Positions 55,209 through 64,000 of a DNA stretch of 64,000 nt are shown one piece after another; within the stretch, counting starts at the first letter, position 1, and every line of letters begins with the position of its first letter. The stretch comes from Janthinobacterium fluminis. GTDB lineage: Bacteria; Pseudomonadota; Gammaproteobacteria; Burkholderiales; Burkholderiaceae_D. The notes under the pieces were generated by a model. The model was not told where the DNA came from and searched no databases. It saw only the letters and a program-made list of their open reading frames with translations. The position numbers and the translations under genes were made by a program. The stretch lies in contig NZ_JAQQXR010000007.1 of the NCBI RefSeq assembly GCF_028595325.1, positions 1 through 64,000 on the forward strand, in the 5' to 3' direction.

Positions 55209-56681
55209 GTGATTCAAACTCTGGGCCAAAAATTGACCCGCACCAAGCCGATCGAGACTGCGGCGGATCACGGGCATGCGCTGAGCAGCAGCGGCCTGGG
55301 CCGCTCGATTGGCCTGTTCTCGCTGACCATGATCGGCGTCGGCGCCACCATCGGCACCGGGATTTTCTTCACGATGGTCGAGGCGGTGCCGAAGGCCGGC
55401 CCGTCGGTGATCCTGTCCTTCCTGATGGCGGCCATCACGGCCGGCCTGACGGCGCTGTGCTACGCCGAGCTGTCCTTCCGCATCCCGGCGTCCGGCTCCT
55501 CGTATTCCTTCGCCTACGCCACGGTCGGCGAATTCCTCGCCTTCATCATGGCCGCCTGTCTCTTGCTTGAGTACGGCCTGGCGGCCAGCGCCACGGCGAT
55601 CGGCTGGTCGTCCTATCTGAACAATTTCCTCGGCAACGCCATCGGCTGGCAGATACCGGAGATACTGCGCTCGCCGATGATCGTCTCGGGCGCGCACGGC
55701 GTCGAGTTCCGCCCCGGCCACATCAACCTGCCGCCCATCCTGCTGGTGATCATGTGCGGCTTCCTGCTGCTGCGCGGCACGCGCGAGTCGGCCACGACCA
55801 ACGCCATCATGGTGATGATCAAGCTGGCGATCCTGATTTTCTTCCTCGTCATCGCCTTTTCCGGCTTTGACTCGGCCAATTTCTACCCCTTCTTCAACAC
55901 CGACAACAGCAAGGGCTTCGCCGGCATGTCCGGCGTGACGGCGGCGGCCGGCACCGTGTTCTTCTCCTTCATCGGCCTGGACACGGTGGCCACGGCCGGC
56001 GACGAAGTGAAGAATCCGAAACGCAACGTGCCGATGGGCATTCTGGCGGCGCTGGCCATCGTCACCGTTTTCTATCTGCTGGTGGCCGTGGCGGCGCTGG
56101 GCGCGCAACCGGCGGCCAAGTTCGAGGGCCAGGAAGCGGGCCTGGCGGTGATTCTGCAAAACGTGACGGGCCAGGCCTGGCCGGCCTTGATCCTGTCGGC
56201 CGGCGCCGTCATTTCCGTGTTCAGCGTGACGCTGGTGACGATCTACGGCCAGACCCGCATCCTGTTCGCCATCAGCCGCGACGGCCTGATCCCGCAGTCC
56301 TTCCAGCGCATCCACCCGCGCACGCTGGCGCCGGTCAGCAACACCGTCATCGTCTGCCTCGTCGTCGCGCTGGTGGCCGGTTGCGTCGACGCGACCTTCC
56401 TGTGGGACATGGTCAGCATGGGCACGCTGACGGCCTTCATCGTCGTCTCGCTGGCCGTGCCCGTGTTGCGCCGCAAGGAAAACGGCAATGGCATCAAGGG
56501 CTTCCGCGTGCCCTTCGGTCCTTATGTGGTGCCGGGCCTGAGCATCTTCGCCTGCCTGTACATCATGCGCGATCTGTCAACGACGACTTTCCGCGTCTTC
56601 TTCATCTGGATGGTCGTGGCCATCCTGACGTATTTCTTCTACGGCATCCACAACTCGCGGCTGAACAAGAAAGCCGTCTGA
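55209..56681 (+). CDS. Amino-acid permease, CAT family (YfnA-like)
   Basis: A 490-residue (from GTG 55209) inner-membrane transporter with about 12-14 helices of the cationic amino-acid transporter type. It carries LTMIGVGATIGTGIFF, FFSFIGLDTVATAGDEVKNPKRNVP and GQTRILFAISRDGLIP, all family landmarks. The substrate is not determined. Start choice: an ATG at 55191 has no ribosome site, while AAAGGA at 55196-55201 lies 7 bases before the GTG, so the shorter form is preferred. Confidence 0.9.
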   Translation: MIQTLGQKLTRTKPIETAADHGHALSSSGLGRSIGLFSLTMIGVGATIGTGIFFTMVEAVPKAGPSVILSFLMAAITAGLTALCYAELSFRIPASGSSYSFAYATVGEFLAFIMAACLLLEYGLAASATAIGWSSYLNNFLGNAIGWQIPEILRSPMIVSGAHGVEFRPGHINLPPILLVIMCGFLLLRGTRESATTNAIMVMIKLAILIFFLVIAFSGFDSANFYPFFNTDNSKGFAGMSGVTAAAGTVFFSFIGLDTVATAGDEVKNPKRNVPMGILAALAIVTVFYLLVAVAALGAQPAAKFEGQEAGLAVILQNVTGQAWPALILSAGAVISVFSVTLVTIYGQTRILFAISRDGLIPQSFQRIHPRTLAPVSNTVIVCLVVALVAGCVDATFLWDMVSMGTLTAFIVVSLAVPVLRRKENGNGIKGFRVPFGPYVVPGLSIFACLYIMRDLSTTTFRVFFIWMVVAILTYFFYGIHNSRLNKKAV

Positions 56682-56786
56682 CCCTCCCGGCGCGGCGCCG
56701 CCGCGCCTTTCCCTGCCTGGCCAGGCCGCCGCAGCGCTTTGCGGCCGGCCGCGGCGGCAGGCTTCCACAGACCAAAAACACGCCAT

Positions 56787-56823
56787 CCCGGCCACCTTCT
56801 TTCTGCGTGGCCGGGCGCTTTTT
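56787..56823 (+). terminator. Terminator after the second permease
   Basis: CCCGGCCAC (56787-56795) pairs with GTGGCCGGG (56807-56815) around an 11-base loop, followed by CGC and five T residues. It lies 105 bases past the permease stop and before the S9 peptidase gene. Confidence 0.7.
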
Positions 56824-56930
56824 CGCGTAGACTTCCACGCTTGCAAAACGCCGCCATCGCATGCGAGCCTTTTGCAATCCGCACCATCCACGATAAAAAA
56901 TGTTCACGCGCGTCACCATTGAGGGCAGGA

Positions 56931-58877
56931 ATGAAAATACATCAGTTGAAAGCGATTGCCCTATTCACCGCGCTGGCCGGCGCCGCGCAGGCGTCGGCGC
57001 CGCTGCGCGAGTACCGCGCGCTGGCCCTGTCGGGGCCGGGCGAGCACATTGCCGCGCTGGAGTCGGCCGACCCGGGCGGGCTGGCGCAGCGGCCGCACGC
57101 CAGCGTCATCGTGCGCGACGCCGCCAGCGGCGCCATCGTCCATGAGTACGATCCCTGCGCAAGCTGCATGTACACGGCGCCGAACTGGGCGCCGGACGGG
57201 CGCCGCGTCGCCTTCGTCGGCGTCGACGCCAAGGCCGGCACGGCGACCCTGTACAGCGCCGCGCAGGGCCGGGCCGTGGCCCTGTTGAGTCTGAAGGGCG
57301 TGGCCAGCGCCGCGCGCTGGTCGCCCGACGGCACGCAAGTGGCGCTGCTGGCCACGCTGGGCGCGCGCAAGCTGAGCGGCGCCGTCGAGGCGGGCGCCCG
57401 CCTGGTCGGCGAGATCGGTGCCGAGGAAGACGTGCAGCGCATCGCCGTCGCGGCCGCCGACGGCGGCGCGCTGCGGCTGGTGTCGCCGGACGACACCTAC
57501 ATCTATGAATACAACTGGACGCCGGACGGCCGCGGCTTCGTCGCCACCGGCGCCAAAGGCAACGGCGACAACAACTGGTGGGTGGCGAAGCTGCTCCACG
57601 TCGACGCCGCCAGCGGCGCGCTGCGCGTGGTGGCGGCGCCGGCGACGCAGATGAACCTGCCGACGGTGTCGCCGGACGGCCGCAGCGTCGCCTTCATCGG
57701 CGGCCTGATGAGCGACTTCGGCTCCATCGGCGGCGACGTCTACACGGTGGCGCTGGCCGGCGGCACGCCGCGCAACATCACGCCCGGTTTCGCCGGCACC
57801 GTCAACGGCCTGGCCTGGCGCGGCCCGCAACTGCTGGCCACGGCCCTGGTCGGCTCCGACATGGCGGCGCTGGCGCTGGACCCGGCCGGCGGCCCGGCGC
57901 GCACGCTGTGGTCGGCGCCGGTCGGCAGCAGCGCCGCCGACGGCCGCCTGTCCTTCAGCGCCGACGGCACGATGGCCGCCGCCGCGCAGGAGGATTACCG
58001 GCGCGCCGCGCACATCGTCGCCGGCCGCCTGCCGCAGTTGCGCCCGATCAGCCGCGACAACGAGGGCTTCGGCCCGCAGGTGTCGGTGCGCAACATCAAC
58101 TGGCGCAGCGACGAGCACCGGGTCCAGGGCTGGCTGCTCGGACCGCTTGAAGTGGAGGCCGGCAAAACCTATCCCATGGTCGTGATCGTGCACGGCGGAC
58201 CGGCGGCGGCGGCCTCGCCGCGCTACGTCGGCCCCGGCGAGCAGGCCAACCCGCTGGTGCGCGAGCTGACCGCGCAAGGGTATTTCGTCTTCATGCCGAA
58301 TCCGCGCGGCAGTTACGGCCAGGGCCAGGCGTTCACGCGCGCCAATGTGCGCGACTTCGGCGGCGGCGACCTGCGCGACATCCTGGCCGGCATCGACGCC
58401 GTCGCCAAGGTGGCGCCGGTGGACCCGCAGCGGCTCGGCCTGATGGGCCATTCCTACGGCGGCTTCATGACGATGTGGGGCGTCACGCACAGCCAGCGTT
58501 TCAAGGCCGCCGTGGCCGGCGCCGGCATCGCCAACTGGATCAGCTACTACGGCCAGAACGGCATCGACCAGTGGATGATCCCCTTCTTCGGCGCCTCGGC
58601 CTACGACGACCCGGCCATCTACCGGGCCGCCTCGCCGATCGAGTCGATCAAGGCGGCCAAGACGCCGACGCTGGTGTATGTGGGCGAGCGCGACGTCGAG
58701 TGCCCGCCGGCGCAGTCGATGGAGTTCTGGCGCGGCCTGCGGGCGATGGGCGTGCCCAGTTCGCTGGTGATTTACGACGGCGAGGGCCACGCGCTGCGCA
58801 AGCCGGACAACCAGCGCGACGTGCGCCGGCGCACCCTGGCGTGGTTCGCGCGCTATCTGGGGCCGGCCAGCCAGTGA
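56931..58877 (+). CDS. S9 family serine peptidase (prolyl oligopeptidase type), exported
   Basis: A 648-residue peptidase. Residues 1-23 form a signal peptide. A beta-propeller domain with TolB-like repeats (WSPDGTQVAL, WTPDGRGFVA, VSPDGRSVAF) spans about 30-380. The C-terminal alpha/beta hydrolase has GLMGHSYGGFMTMW with S508, D588 in VYVGERDVE and H620 in DGEGHALRKP as the triad. It should cleave short peptides in the periplasm or outside. GAGGG precedes ATG 56931. Confidence 0.9.
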   Translation: MKIHQLKAIALFTALAGAAQASAPLREYRALALSGPGEHIAALESADPGGLAQRPHASVIVRDAASGAIVHEYDPCASCMYTAPNWAPDGRRVAFVGVDAKAGTATLYSAAQGRAVALLSLKGVASAARWSPDGTQVALLATLGARKLSGAVEAGARLVGEIGAEEDVQRIAVAAADGGALRLVSPDDTYIYEYNWTPDGRGFVATGAKGNGDNNWWVAKLLHVDAASGALRVVAAPATQMNLPTVSPDGRSVAFIGGLMSDFGSIGGDVYTVALAGGTPRNITPGFAGTVNGLAWRGPQLLATALVGSDMAALALDPAGGPARTLWSAPVGSSAADGRLSFSADGTMAAAAQEDYRRAAHIVAGRLPQLRPISRDNEGFGPQVSVRNINWRSDEHRVQGWLLGPLEVEAGKTYPMVVIVHGGPAAAASPRYVGPGEQANPLVRELTAQGYFVFMPNPRGSYGQGQAFTRANVRDFGGGDLRDILAGIDAVAKVAPVDPQRLGLMGHSYGGFMTMWGVTHSQRFKAAVAGAGIANWISYYGQNGIDQWMIPFFGASAYDDPAIYRAASPIESIKAAKTPTLVYVGERDVECPPAQSMEFWRGLRAMGVPSSLVIYDGEGHALRKPDNQRDVRRRTLAWFARYLGPASQ

Positions 58878-58887
58878 GCCGGCGCGG

Positions 58888-59811
58888 TCAGGACGCCTTC
58901 GCCAGCAGGCGTCCGCCCAGCAGCACGCACACCAGCGCCCCCACCACCATGGCGACGCCGGCCCACTGCCAGGCGCTGATGACGTCGCCCAGCACCAGCA
59001 TGCCGGTGCTGATGCCGACCAGCGGCACGCCGAGGCTGAACGGCGCGACGCGGTTGACGGCGTGGCGTTTGAGCAGGCCGGTCCACAGGGCGTAGGCGAC
59101 GATGGTGGCCATCCAGCCCAGGTAGGCCAGCGAGGCCCAGGTGGTCCATGGCGCGGCCAGCCAGTGCCAGCGCGCGGCGGGCGGATCGAAGGCCAGCGAC
59201 AGCAGCATGAACGGCAGGATGGGCAGCAGGCTGCTCCAGACCATGAAGGGGACGACGTCGAAATGCGGCGTCGAGTGCTGGGCGCGGCGCACGACGATGT
59301 TGGAGGCGGCCCACATCGCCGCCGCCGCCAGGCAAAGGGCGAAGCCGAGGGCGCTGGCGCCGCCGGCCGCGCCGGCCGGCGCCAGATAATGCATGCCGAA
59401 GCAGCCCAGGCCCAGCGCCGCCAGCACGAGGCCGGCCAGCAGCGGCCGGCTGACGCGCTCGCCCAGCGCGGCGAAGCCGAACAGGGCGGTAAAGAACACC
59501 TGGGTTTGCAGCACGACGGAGGCGAGCGCCGCCGTCATGCCCATTTGCAGCGAGATGAACAGCAGGCCGAACTGGCCGACGCCCTGGCACAGGCCGTAGA
59601 TGACGAGCCATTTCCAGTGCAGCTTGGGCGGTTTGACGAGAAACACCAGCGGCAGGATGGCGAACAGGTAGCGGCCGGCGCCCAGTTGCAGCGGCGTCAG
59701 GTCGCGCAGGGCGAATTTCATGGCGACGAAATTGGTGCCCCAGACCAGCACGACGACGAGGGCGGCAAGCAGATCGCGCCCGCTCAGGGGATGGTGGTGC
59801 ACCTTGCTCAT
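58888..59811 (-). CDS. EamA/DMT family transporter
   Basis: A 307-residue inner-membrane protein of ten predicted helices in two EamA repeats. The first has VVVLVWGTNFVAMKFAL and the second AAMWAASNIVVRRA. The family exports amino acids or other metabolites; relatives of this subgroup are often annotated as O-acetylserine/cysteine exporters, but that is not demonstrable here. A perfect TATAAT at 59852-59857 overlaps an upstream ATG at 59853, so that ATG would lie in the promoter; ATG 59811 is the likely start. It is convergent with the S9 gene, 10 bases apart. Confidence 0.87.
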   Translation of the reverse strand: MSKVHHHPLSGRDLLAALVVVLVWGTNFVAMKFALRDLTPLQLGAGRYLFAILPLVFLVKPPKLHWKWLVIYGLCQGVGQFGLLFISLQMGMTAALASVVLQTQVFFTALFGFAALGERVSRPLLAGLVLAALGLGCFGMHYLAPAGAAGGASALGFALCLAAAAMWAASNIVVRRAQHSTPHFDVVPFMVWSSLLPILPFMLLSLAFDPPAARWHWLAAPWTTWASLAYLGWMATIVAYALWTGLLKRHAVNRVAPFSLGVPLVGISTGMLVLGDVISAWQWAGVAMVVGALVCVLLGGRLLAKAS

Positions 59812-59851
59812 GGTCGGGGCGGCTTGCGGGCCGGCAGATATTGGGCGCTCC

Positions 59852-59857
59852 ATTATA
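59852..59857 (-). promoter_or_regulatory. -10 element of the EamA transporter gene
   Basis: TATAAT on the minus strand, giving a predicted leader of about 35 bases to ATG 59811. It overlaps an upstream in-frame ATG, which argues against the longer protein. No strong -35 is seen. Confidence 0.5.
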
Positions 59858-59921
59858 GTGCCGCAGGTTAATTTTCACAGGGGTAGTGCCGGTGCCCGCC
59901 TGCATATCAGATGCAGCGCCC

Positions 59922-62054
59922 TCAGATCGCCTGGACGATGGCGGCGCTGTGGACGACGATTTTGTCGGCGTCCGCCTGCAGCAGGCGGATGCGGCGCTGC
60001 ACCAGCGGCCAGCCCGACCAGCCGGACGCGTCGGCGGGCGGCGCGGCGTCCGGCGCCGCCGTCGCCGGCGGCGCGCCCAGCGCCGTCGACAGCGTGCGGC
60101 AGACCTGGACGTGGCTGTGCGCCAGCATGGCGTTGACGGCCGCCGCCGGCATGGCCTTTTCGTGGCGCCGCAGGATGGAGCGCAGCGCCGCCACGTGCGC
60201 CACCAGCAGGTAGTTTTGCACGATGAACAGGTTGATGTCTTCCACCGAACGCTGCTTGCCGACCGGCTCGTCGAGCATGCGCACCAGCGCCGAGCTGAGG
60301 GCCGCCAGGCTGTCCATCAGGCGCTTGCGCTCGATGCGGTAGGGGAAGTCGTTGCCGCTCTGGCCTTGCAGCAGGGCGAAGCTGGCTTGCATATAGCCGA
60401 GGTTGGCGTCCAGCACCTGGCGGATCAGCCGCGGCAGGCTCTGGTACTCCCAGCTGGCCAGCACGAAGCTGAACACGGTCGCCACGGCCGCGCCGATGAA
60501 GGTGTCGACCAGGCGCTCGGTGACGAGGTGGGCGTTGTCGGGCGCGACCAGGTGCATTTGCAGCAGGATCATGATGCTGACGGCGATCGCCGTGTAGCGG
60601 TAGCGCAGGTAGATGAAGGTCGGCGTCGCCACGGTGGCGAGGAAGAGGATGGTAAGGATGACGGCGGTGCTGCTGACGAATTTGATCACCAGCGCCGTCA
60701 GCACGCAGCCGATGATGGTGCCGATGATGCGGTCGCTGCGGCGCTGCCGGGTCATGCTGAAGGTCGGGCGCAGGATGATGATGATGGTCAGCACGATCCA
60801 GTAGCTGTGGGCGGCGTAGGGCAGGTTGGCGCCGATCAGCAGGCCGACGGAGATCGCCATCGCCACCCGCAGCGCGAAGCGGAACACGGGCGAGTCCAGG
60901 CGCAGGTTCGACAGCAGCATGGTCAGCTCGTACTTTTGCTGCGACAGGAAGGGCGCCATGTCGGCGCCGCTCCAGAACGGCGTGGCCGCGTAGACTTCCT
61001 GGCTGGCCAGGTGCAGCTCGCCGATCATGTTCAGGATGGCGCGGATCTTGTTGCGCTGGGCGCGCAGCACGGCCAGCGCCTCCTGGGTGGCCTCGCCGGC
61101 GGCGCCGCGGAGCTGCAGCGCCTGCAGCTCCGCCTCGATCGCCTGCCACTCCGGCGCGTAGCCGATGGCGGCGTAGGAGGCGCGCTTGCGCGTGACGGCG
61201 TAGGCGACGGACTCGATGTCGCGCGCCGCTTTGTAGGCCAGGTCGTGCAGGGCGCCCAGCACCGGCGAGTCGGCCAGGTGGGCGCGCAGCTGGGCGTAGT
61301 CGGTGTGCGTCGAGAGTATCAGTTCGTACAGGTCGAGCATGCACACGTGCACCTGCACGACGATGGCGTCCTTGCGGTTCTGGTGGCTGCGCAGGATCAG
61401 GTCGCGCGAGGCCTGCTGGCGGTCGGCCAGCAGGCTCTGTTGCCGCACCAGCTTGTTGAACTGCTCGCTCAGCTGGTAGCGGGTGTCGTAGAAGTCGGCC
61501 TTGATGTCGATGTAGGCGGCCAGCTCGAACAGCGCCTCGGCCAGCACCTGCTGCTTGATGCGGTGGCGCAGGCACCACGACACGGCCATCGAGTACGCCA
61601 GGTAGCTCAGGCCGCCGGCCATGAACAGGGCGGCGTGCTCGAAGGACTGGCGCGCCGTCATATTGTGCTCCATCGACATCGTCATGATGAACAGCGTGGC
61701 CAGTTGCAGGGGCATCGACTTTTTACCGTAGACCACCATCATGCTGGCCAGGAAGCTGATCAGCACCAGCATCGTCAGCAGCAGCCAGTGGGTCGGGCCG
61801 CTCAGGCTGATTAACAGGGTCACGGCGCTGCACAGCAGCAGCGAGGCCAGCATCTCGTTGAGCTTGTGGCGCAGCGGGCTGGGCATGTCCATCAGCGCCG
61901 TGCACAGCGCGCCTATGCAGACGGCCATCGCCGTCGCGCTGTCGCTCAGTTGCAGCGTGACGAGGGTGATGGCGACGAGGCCGATGGCGAAGCGCAAGCC
62001 CAGGTGGAAATAGTGGCTGTATAGAAAAGTGCGCGGATTCAGGGCGTAATGCAT
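59922..62054 (-). CDS. FUSC family inner-membrane protein (YccS/AaeB-like)
   Basis: A 710-residue protein. An N-terminal block of about six helices (15-165) is followed by a long cytoplasmic helical region (170-390), a second block (about 395-520) containing YAAHSYWIVLTIIIILRPTFSMTRQRRSDRIIGTIIG, the FUSC signature, and a C-terminal cytoplasmic tail. Relatives export aromatic carboxylates or are of unknown function; there is no membrane-fusion partner here. AAGGAC precedes the ATG. A minus-strand terminator separates it from the upstream M14 gene. Confidence 0.87.
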   Translation of the reverse strand: MHYALNPRTFLYSHYFHLGLRFAIGLVAITLVTLQLSDSATAMAVCIGALCTALMDMPSPLRHKLNEMLASLLLCSAVTLLISLSGPTHWLLLTMLVLISFLASMMVVYGKKSMPLQLATLFIMTMSMEHNMTARQSFEHAALFMAGGLSYLAYSMAVSWCLRHRIKQQVLAEALFELAAYIDIKADFYDTRYQLSEQFNKLVRQQSLLADRQQASRDLILRSHQNRKDAIVVQVHVCMLDLYELILSTHTDYAQLRAHLADSPVLGALHDLAYKAARDIESVAYAVTRKRASYAAIGYAPEWQAIEAELQALQLRGAAGEATQEALAVLRAQRNKIRAILNMIGELHLASQEVYAATPFWSGADMAPFLSQQKYELTMLLSNLRLDSPVFRFALRVAMAISVGLLIGANLPYAAHSYWIVLTIIIILRPTFSMTRQRRSDRIIGTIIGCVLTALVIKFVSSTAVILTILFLATVATPTFIYLRYRYTAIAVSIMILLQMHLVAPDNAHLVTERLVDTFIGAAVATVFSFVLASWEYQSLPRLIRQVLDANLGYMQASFALLQGQSGNDFPYRIERKRLMDSLAALSSALVRMLDEPVGKQRSVEDINLFIVQNYLLVAHVAALRSILRRHEKAMPAAAVNAMLAHSHVQVCRTLSTALGAPPATAAPDAAPPADASGWSGWPLVQRRIRLLQADADKIVVHSAAIVQAI

Positions 62055-62094
62055 GGATGTGTCCTTGATGGCCGCCGCGGGGTGGGCGCGGCCA

Positions 62095-62130
62095 TGAAAA
62101 AGCCCGCCGCACCGGGGGTAACGGTGCGGC
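62095..62130 (-). terminator. Terminator of the M14 peptidase gene
   Basis: GCCGCACCG (62106-62114) pairs with CGGTGCGGC (62122-62130), and the minus strand continues GGGC and then five U residues (A run at 62095-62100). It lies about 40 bases past the M14 stop and before the FUSC start. Confidence 0.85.
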
Positions 62131-62168
62131 GTTGTGTTGCCGGTTAAAACTCGGAGCCGCCAGCGGGC

Positions 62169-63857
62169 TCAGACGATGGACAGCACCGGGTAGCGCCGCC
62201 ATTCCGGCTCGGCGTAGCGCTGGCAGTTTTCAAAGATGAAATGCAGCACCTTGTCCTGGTCGGCCTGCAGTTCCGGATGGGCGGCCCGCCAGGCGGCGAA
62301 GCGGCGCGCCAGCTCCGGCTCCTCGTCCAGCAATTGCTCGGCCAGGTCTTCGAACACGTAGTCGGAGAAGGCCTCTTTTTTCTCCAGCACGCTGTTGAAG
62401 AAGCCCCAGCGGAAGAAGCTGTCGTGGGCCTGCGGCTCCAGCGTCTCGACGGCGTAGCGGGCGTTTTCCTGCTGCAGCGGAATGTAGTAGTCGCCGGGGC
62501 GCAGTTGCACGCTGGCGCTGCGCGTTTCCAGCTGCACCTCGTCGTGGAACATATGGCCTTCGTAGGCGTGCGCGCGGGTGCCGACCGAGACGATGTGGTA
62601 GACCTGCACCTGGGCCGTCGAGGCCACTTCGATGCGGCGCATCTCGACGCCGTTCCACTGCAGGCGCTCGATCACCTCGCGCCATGCCTGCGGCACGATG
62701 TAGGCCTTCGGCGCGGCCACGACGACGTCCGCGACGAAGTTGTTGTAGTAGGCGATGTCGCGTTCCCACGGCGCGCTGCGGTCGTAGGACAGGCGCGTGT
62801 AGTTGCCCAGTTTGCTGGGCGTGTACTTGGCGGCGTAGCCGCGGAAACGCCAGGTGGACGGTTTGGCCTCGTCCATTTTCCAGCTGACCGGCCAGTGCGT
62901 GCGTTGCGCCGCCGCGGCGCGGGCCGCGGCGCGCAAGCCCTGGATCTGCTCGGCGTGGGCCACCATGAAGGCCAGCGTCACCTCGACCAGGGTACGCATC
63001 GAGGCGTAGCGGTCGGCGTAGGGCTTCAGCATATGCGTCTCGGGCATGAAGCCGATCACGTGGTGCAGCGCGGCGTAGCCGGTCGAGAAGCGCGGCACTT
63101 CGAGGAATTCGGCGATGCCGTGGTCGGGGCTGTCCTTGACGGGGTTGACGTAGGGGCAGGTGGGCCAGCCGCTGTTGGCCATTTCCGCGTAGATGTGCGG
63201 CAGCATGGTGCCGCGCAGGAAGGCGCCGAGCTCGCCGCCGAGCTTGTCGGCCTGGGTGTGGATCAGCGTCATCGTGTACGGGTAGTCGGCGCCGTTCGAG
63301 GTATGGGTGTCGACCATCACGTCCGGGTCCCAGCCGCTGAGCAACTGGTTGAACACCCTGGCGTTCAGGCTGTCGCACTTGATGAAGTCGCGGTTCAGGT
63401 CGAGGTGGCGGCTGTTGCCGCGGAAGCCGAACTGCTCCGGGCCGTCCTGGTTCACGCGCGAGGTGTCGGCGCGGTTCAGGCTGCCGTCGACGTTGTAGAT
63501 CGGCACGAACAGCAGCACGGTGCGGCCCAGCGCGGCCAGGCGCGCCGGCTCGACGCACAGGTCGCGCACCAGGGCCATGCAGGTGTCGACGCCCTCCGGT
63601 TCGCCCGGATGGATGCCGTTGTTGTTGAAAAAGACCGGGCGGCCGGCGCGCTTGATCTGCTCGCGCTGGAAGACGCCGTCGGCGCTGACGATGCCGGCAT
63701 GCAGGGGCACGCCGGCGTCGGACACGCCGATTTGTTCGAAGCGCAGCACCTGCGGGTAGCGGGCGGCGAGGTCTTTGTAGAAGTTGATGCATTCCAGCCA
63801 GGTCGTGGTCTGGTTTTTGTTGCCGAGTTCGTAGGGTGTGAGCAGGTCTGCTTGCAT
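62169..63857 (-). CDS. M14 family zinc carboxypeptidase
   Basis: A 562-residue metallopeptidase. The zinc site is H83 and E86 in GIHPGEPEG and H185 in DTHTSNGADY; the substrate arginine is likely R156 in HLDLNRDF. The C-terminal 200 residues form a separate domain with no motif I recognise. There is no signal peptide, suggesting a cytoplasmic enzyme. A -10-like TACAAT lies at 63918-63923 on the minus strand; the ribosome site is weak. The gene stands alone, with its own terminator. Confidence 0.9.
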   Translation of the reverse strand: MQADLLTPYELGNKNQTTTWLECINFYKDLAARYPQVLRFEQIGVSDAGVPLHAGIVSADGVFQREQIKRAGRPVFFNNNGIHPGEPEGVDTCMALVRDLCVEPARLAALGRTVLLFVPIYNVDGSLNRADTSRVNQDGPEQFGFRGNSRHLDLNRDFIKCDSLNARVFNQLLSGWDPDVMVDTHTSNGADYPYTMTLIHTQADKLGGELGAFLRGTMLPHIYAEMANSGWPTCPYVNPVKDSPDHGIAEFLEVPRFSTGYAALHHVIGFMPETHMLKPYADRYASMRTLVEVTLAFMVAHAEQIQGLRAAARAAAAQRTHWPVSWKMDEAKPSTWRFRGYAAKYTPSKLGNYTRLSYDRSAPWERDIAYYNNFVADVVVAAPKAYIVPQAWREVIERLQWNGVEMRRIEVASTAQVQVYHIVSVGTRAHAYEGHMFHDEVQLETRSASVQLRPGDYYIPLQQENARYAVETLEPQAHDSFFRWGFFNSVLEKKEAFSDYVFEDLAEQLLDEEPELARRFAAWRAAHPELQADQDKVLHFIFENCQRYAEPEWRRYPVLSIV

Positions 63858-63959
63858 GGCGGTCTGGGTCCGGAGGGCTGGGACGGCGCGCTGGATAAGG
63901 GGGCCGTCGGGAGTGGAATTGTAGCATCCGTCCCGCCGCCCGTTGCGGCGCCGGCGGGC

Positions 63960-63989
63960 AAAAAAAAGGCCACACCCGCGGGTGTGGCC
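63960..63989 (-). terminator. Terminator of a gene beyond the window
   Basis: GGCCACACCC and GGGTGTGGCC (63968-63977 and 63980-63989) form a near-perfect palindrome. The adjacent A tract at 63960-63967 gives eight U residues on the minus strand, so it ends a minus-strand gene lying past base 64000. Confidence 0.88.
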
Positions 63990-64000
63990 TGGCCGGCCGG

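Overview
The window reads as chromosomal DNA of a high-GC betaproteobacterium, most likely Oxalobacteraceae (Massilia, Duganella or Janthinobacterium type). This is inferred from remembered similarity of protein families, the 5S rRNA tail, the queA-tgt-yajC-secD-secF order and a two-subunit arginine succinyltransferase, not from any search. Almost all of it is coding, with short gaps and many overlapping or convergent gene ends. I found no insertion sequence, prophage, CRISPR array or tRNA gene.

Layout. Bases 1-109 are the 3' end of an rRNA operon: the last part of 5S rRNA and its terminator. Next come a PagL-like lipid A deacylase, a beta-hydroxyacid dehydrogenase, an M20 amidohydrolase, a molybdopterin oxidoreductase and a lipoprotein metallopeptidase (0.3-6.5 kb). 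Two tandem acyl-CoA ligases, a thioesterase and an Atm1-type exporter follow (6.7-12.5 kb). A glutamate/aspartate ABC importer gltIJKL (12.7-16.0 kb) is followed by pyrC, a DUF3025 gene, a Gfo/Idh/MocA oxidoreductase, an MFS transporter with a tiny overlapping membrane ORF, and a chemoreceptor (16.1-22.5 kb). recG is divergent from queA-tgt-yajC-secD-secF (22.5-30.4 kb). An HDOD protein, a MarR regulator coupled to a 93-residue unknown protein, and a drug/metabolite transporter lead to the largest functional unit.

That unit (33.5-46.7 kb) is a complete arginine succinyltransferase (AST) catabolic cluster. It has an AraC/GlxA-type regulator resembling Pseudomonas ArgR, then astC, aruF, aruG, astD, astB, an NAD-dependent glutamate dehydrogenase of 1568 residues, and astE. 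The dehydrogenase sits between astB and astE, so the glutamate released by AstC and AstE can be oxidised to 2-oxoglutarate by a product of the same cluster. The glutamate importer 20 kb upstream fits the same diet.

The 46.7-49.4 kb stretch is the least orderly part. It holds a frameshifted, N-terminally truncated kptA-like remnant, a DUF2167 protein, an AraC regulator, and a solitary HigA antitoxin preceded by the decayed 3' end of its HigB toxin. After that come a LysE exporter, a DUF1993 protein, a glycine-zipper membrane protein, flavohemoglobin hmp with a palindromic operator candidate, a RidA-family protein and two amino-acid permeases. The window closes with an S9 peptidase, an EamA transporter, an FUSC-family transporter and an M14 carboxypeptidase.

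No clearly new multi-gene system is visible. The best leads are the AST/glutamate dehydrogenase arrangement, the MarR/93-residue pair, two probable leaderless genes, the PagL homologue lacking its usual glutamate, the higB and kptA remnants, and several unexplained repeats and hairpins.
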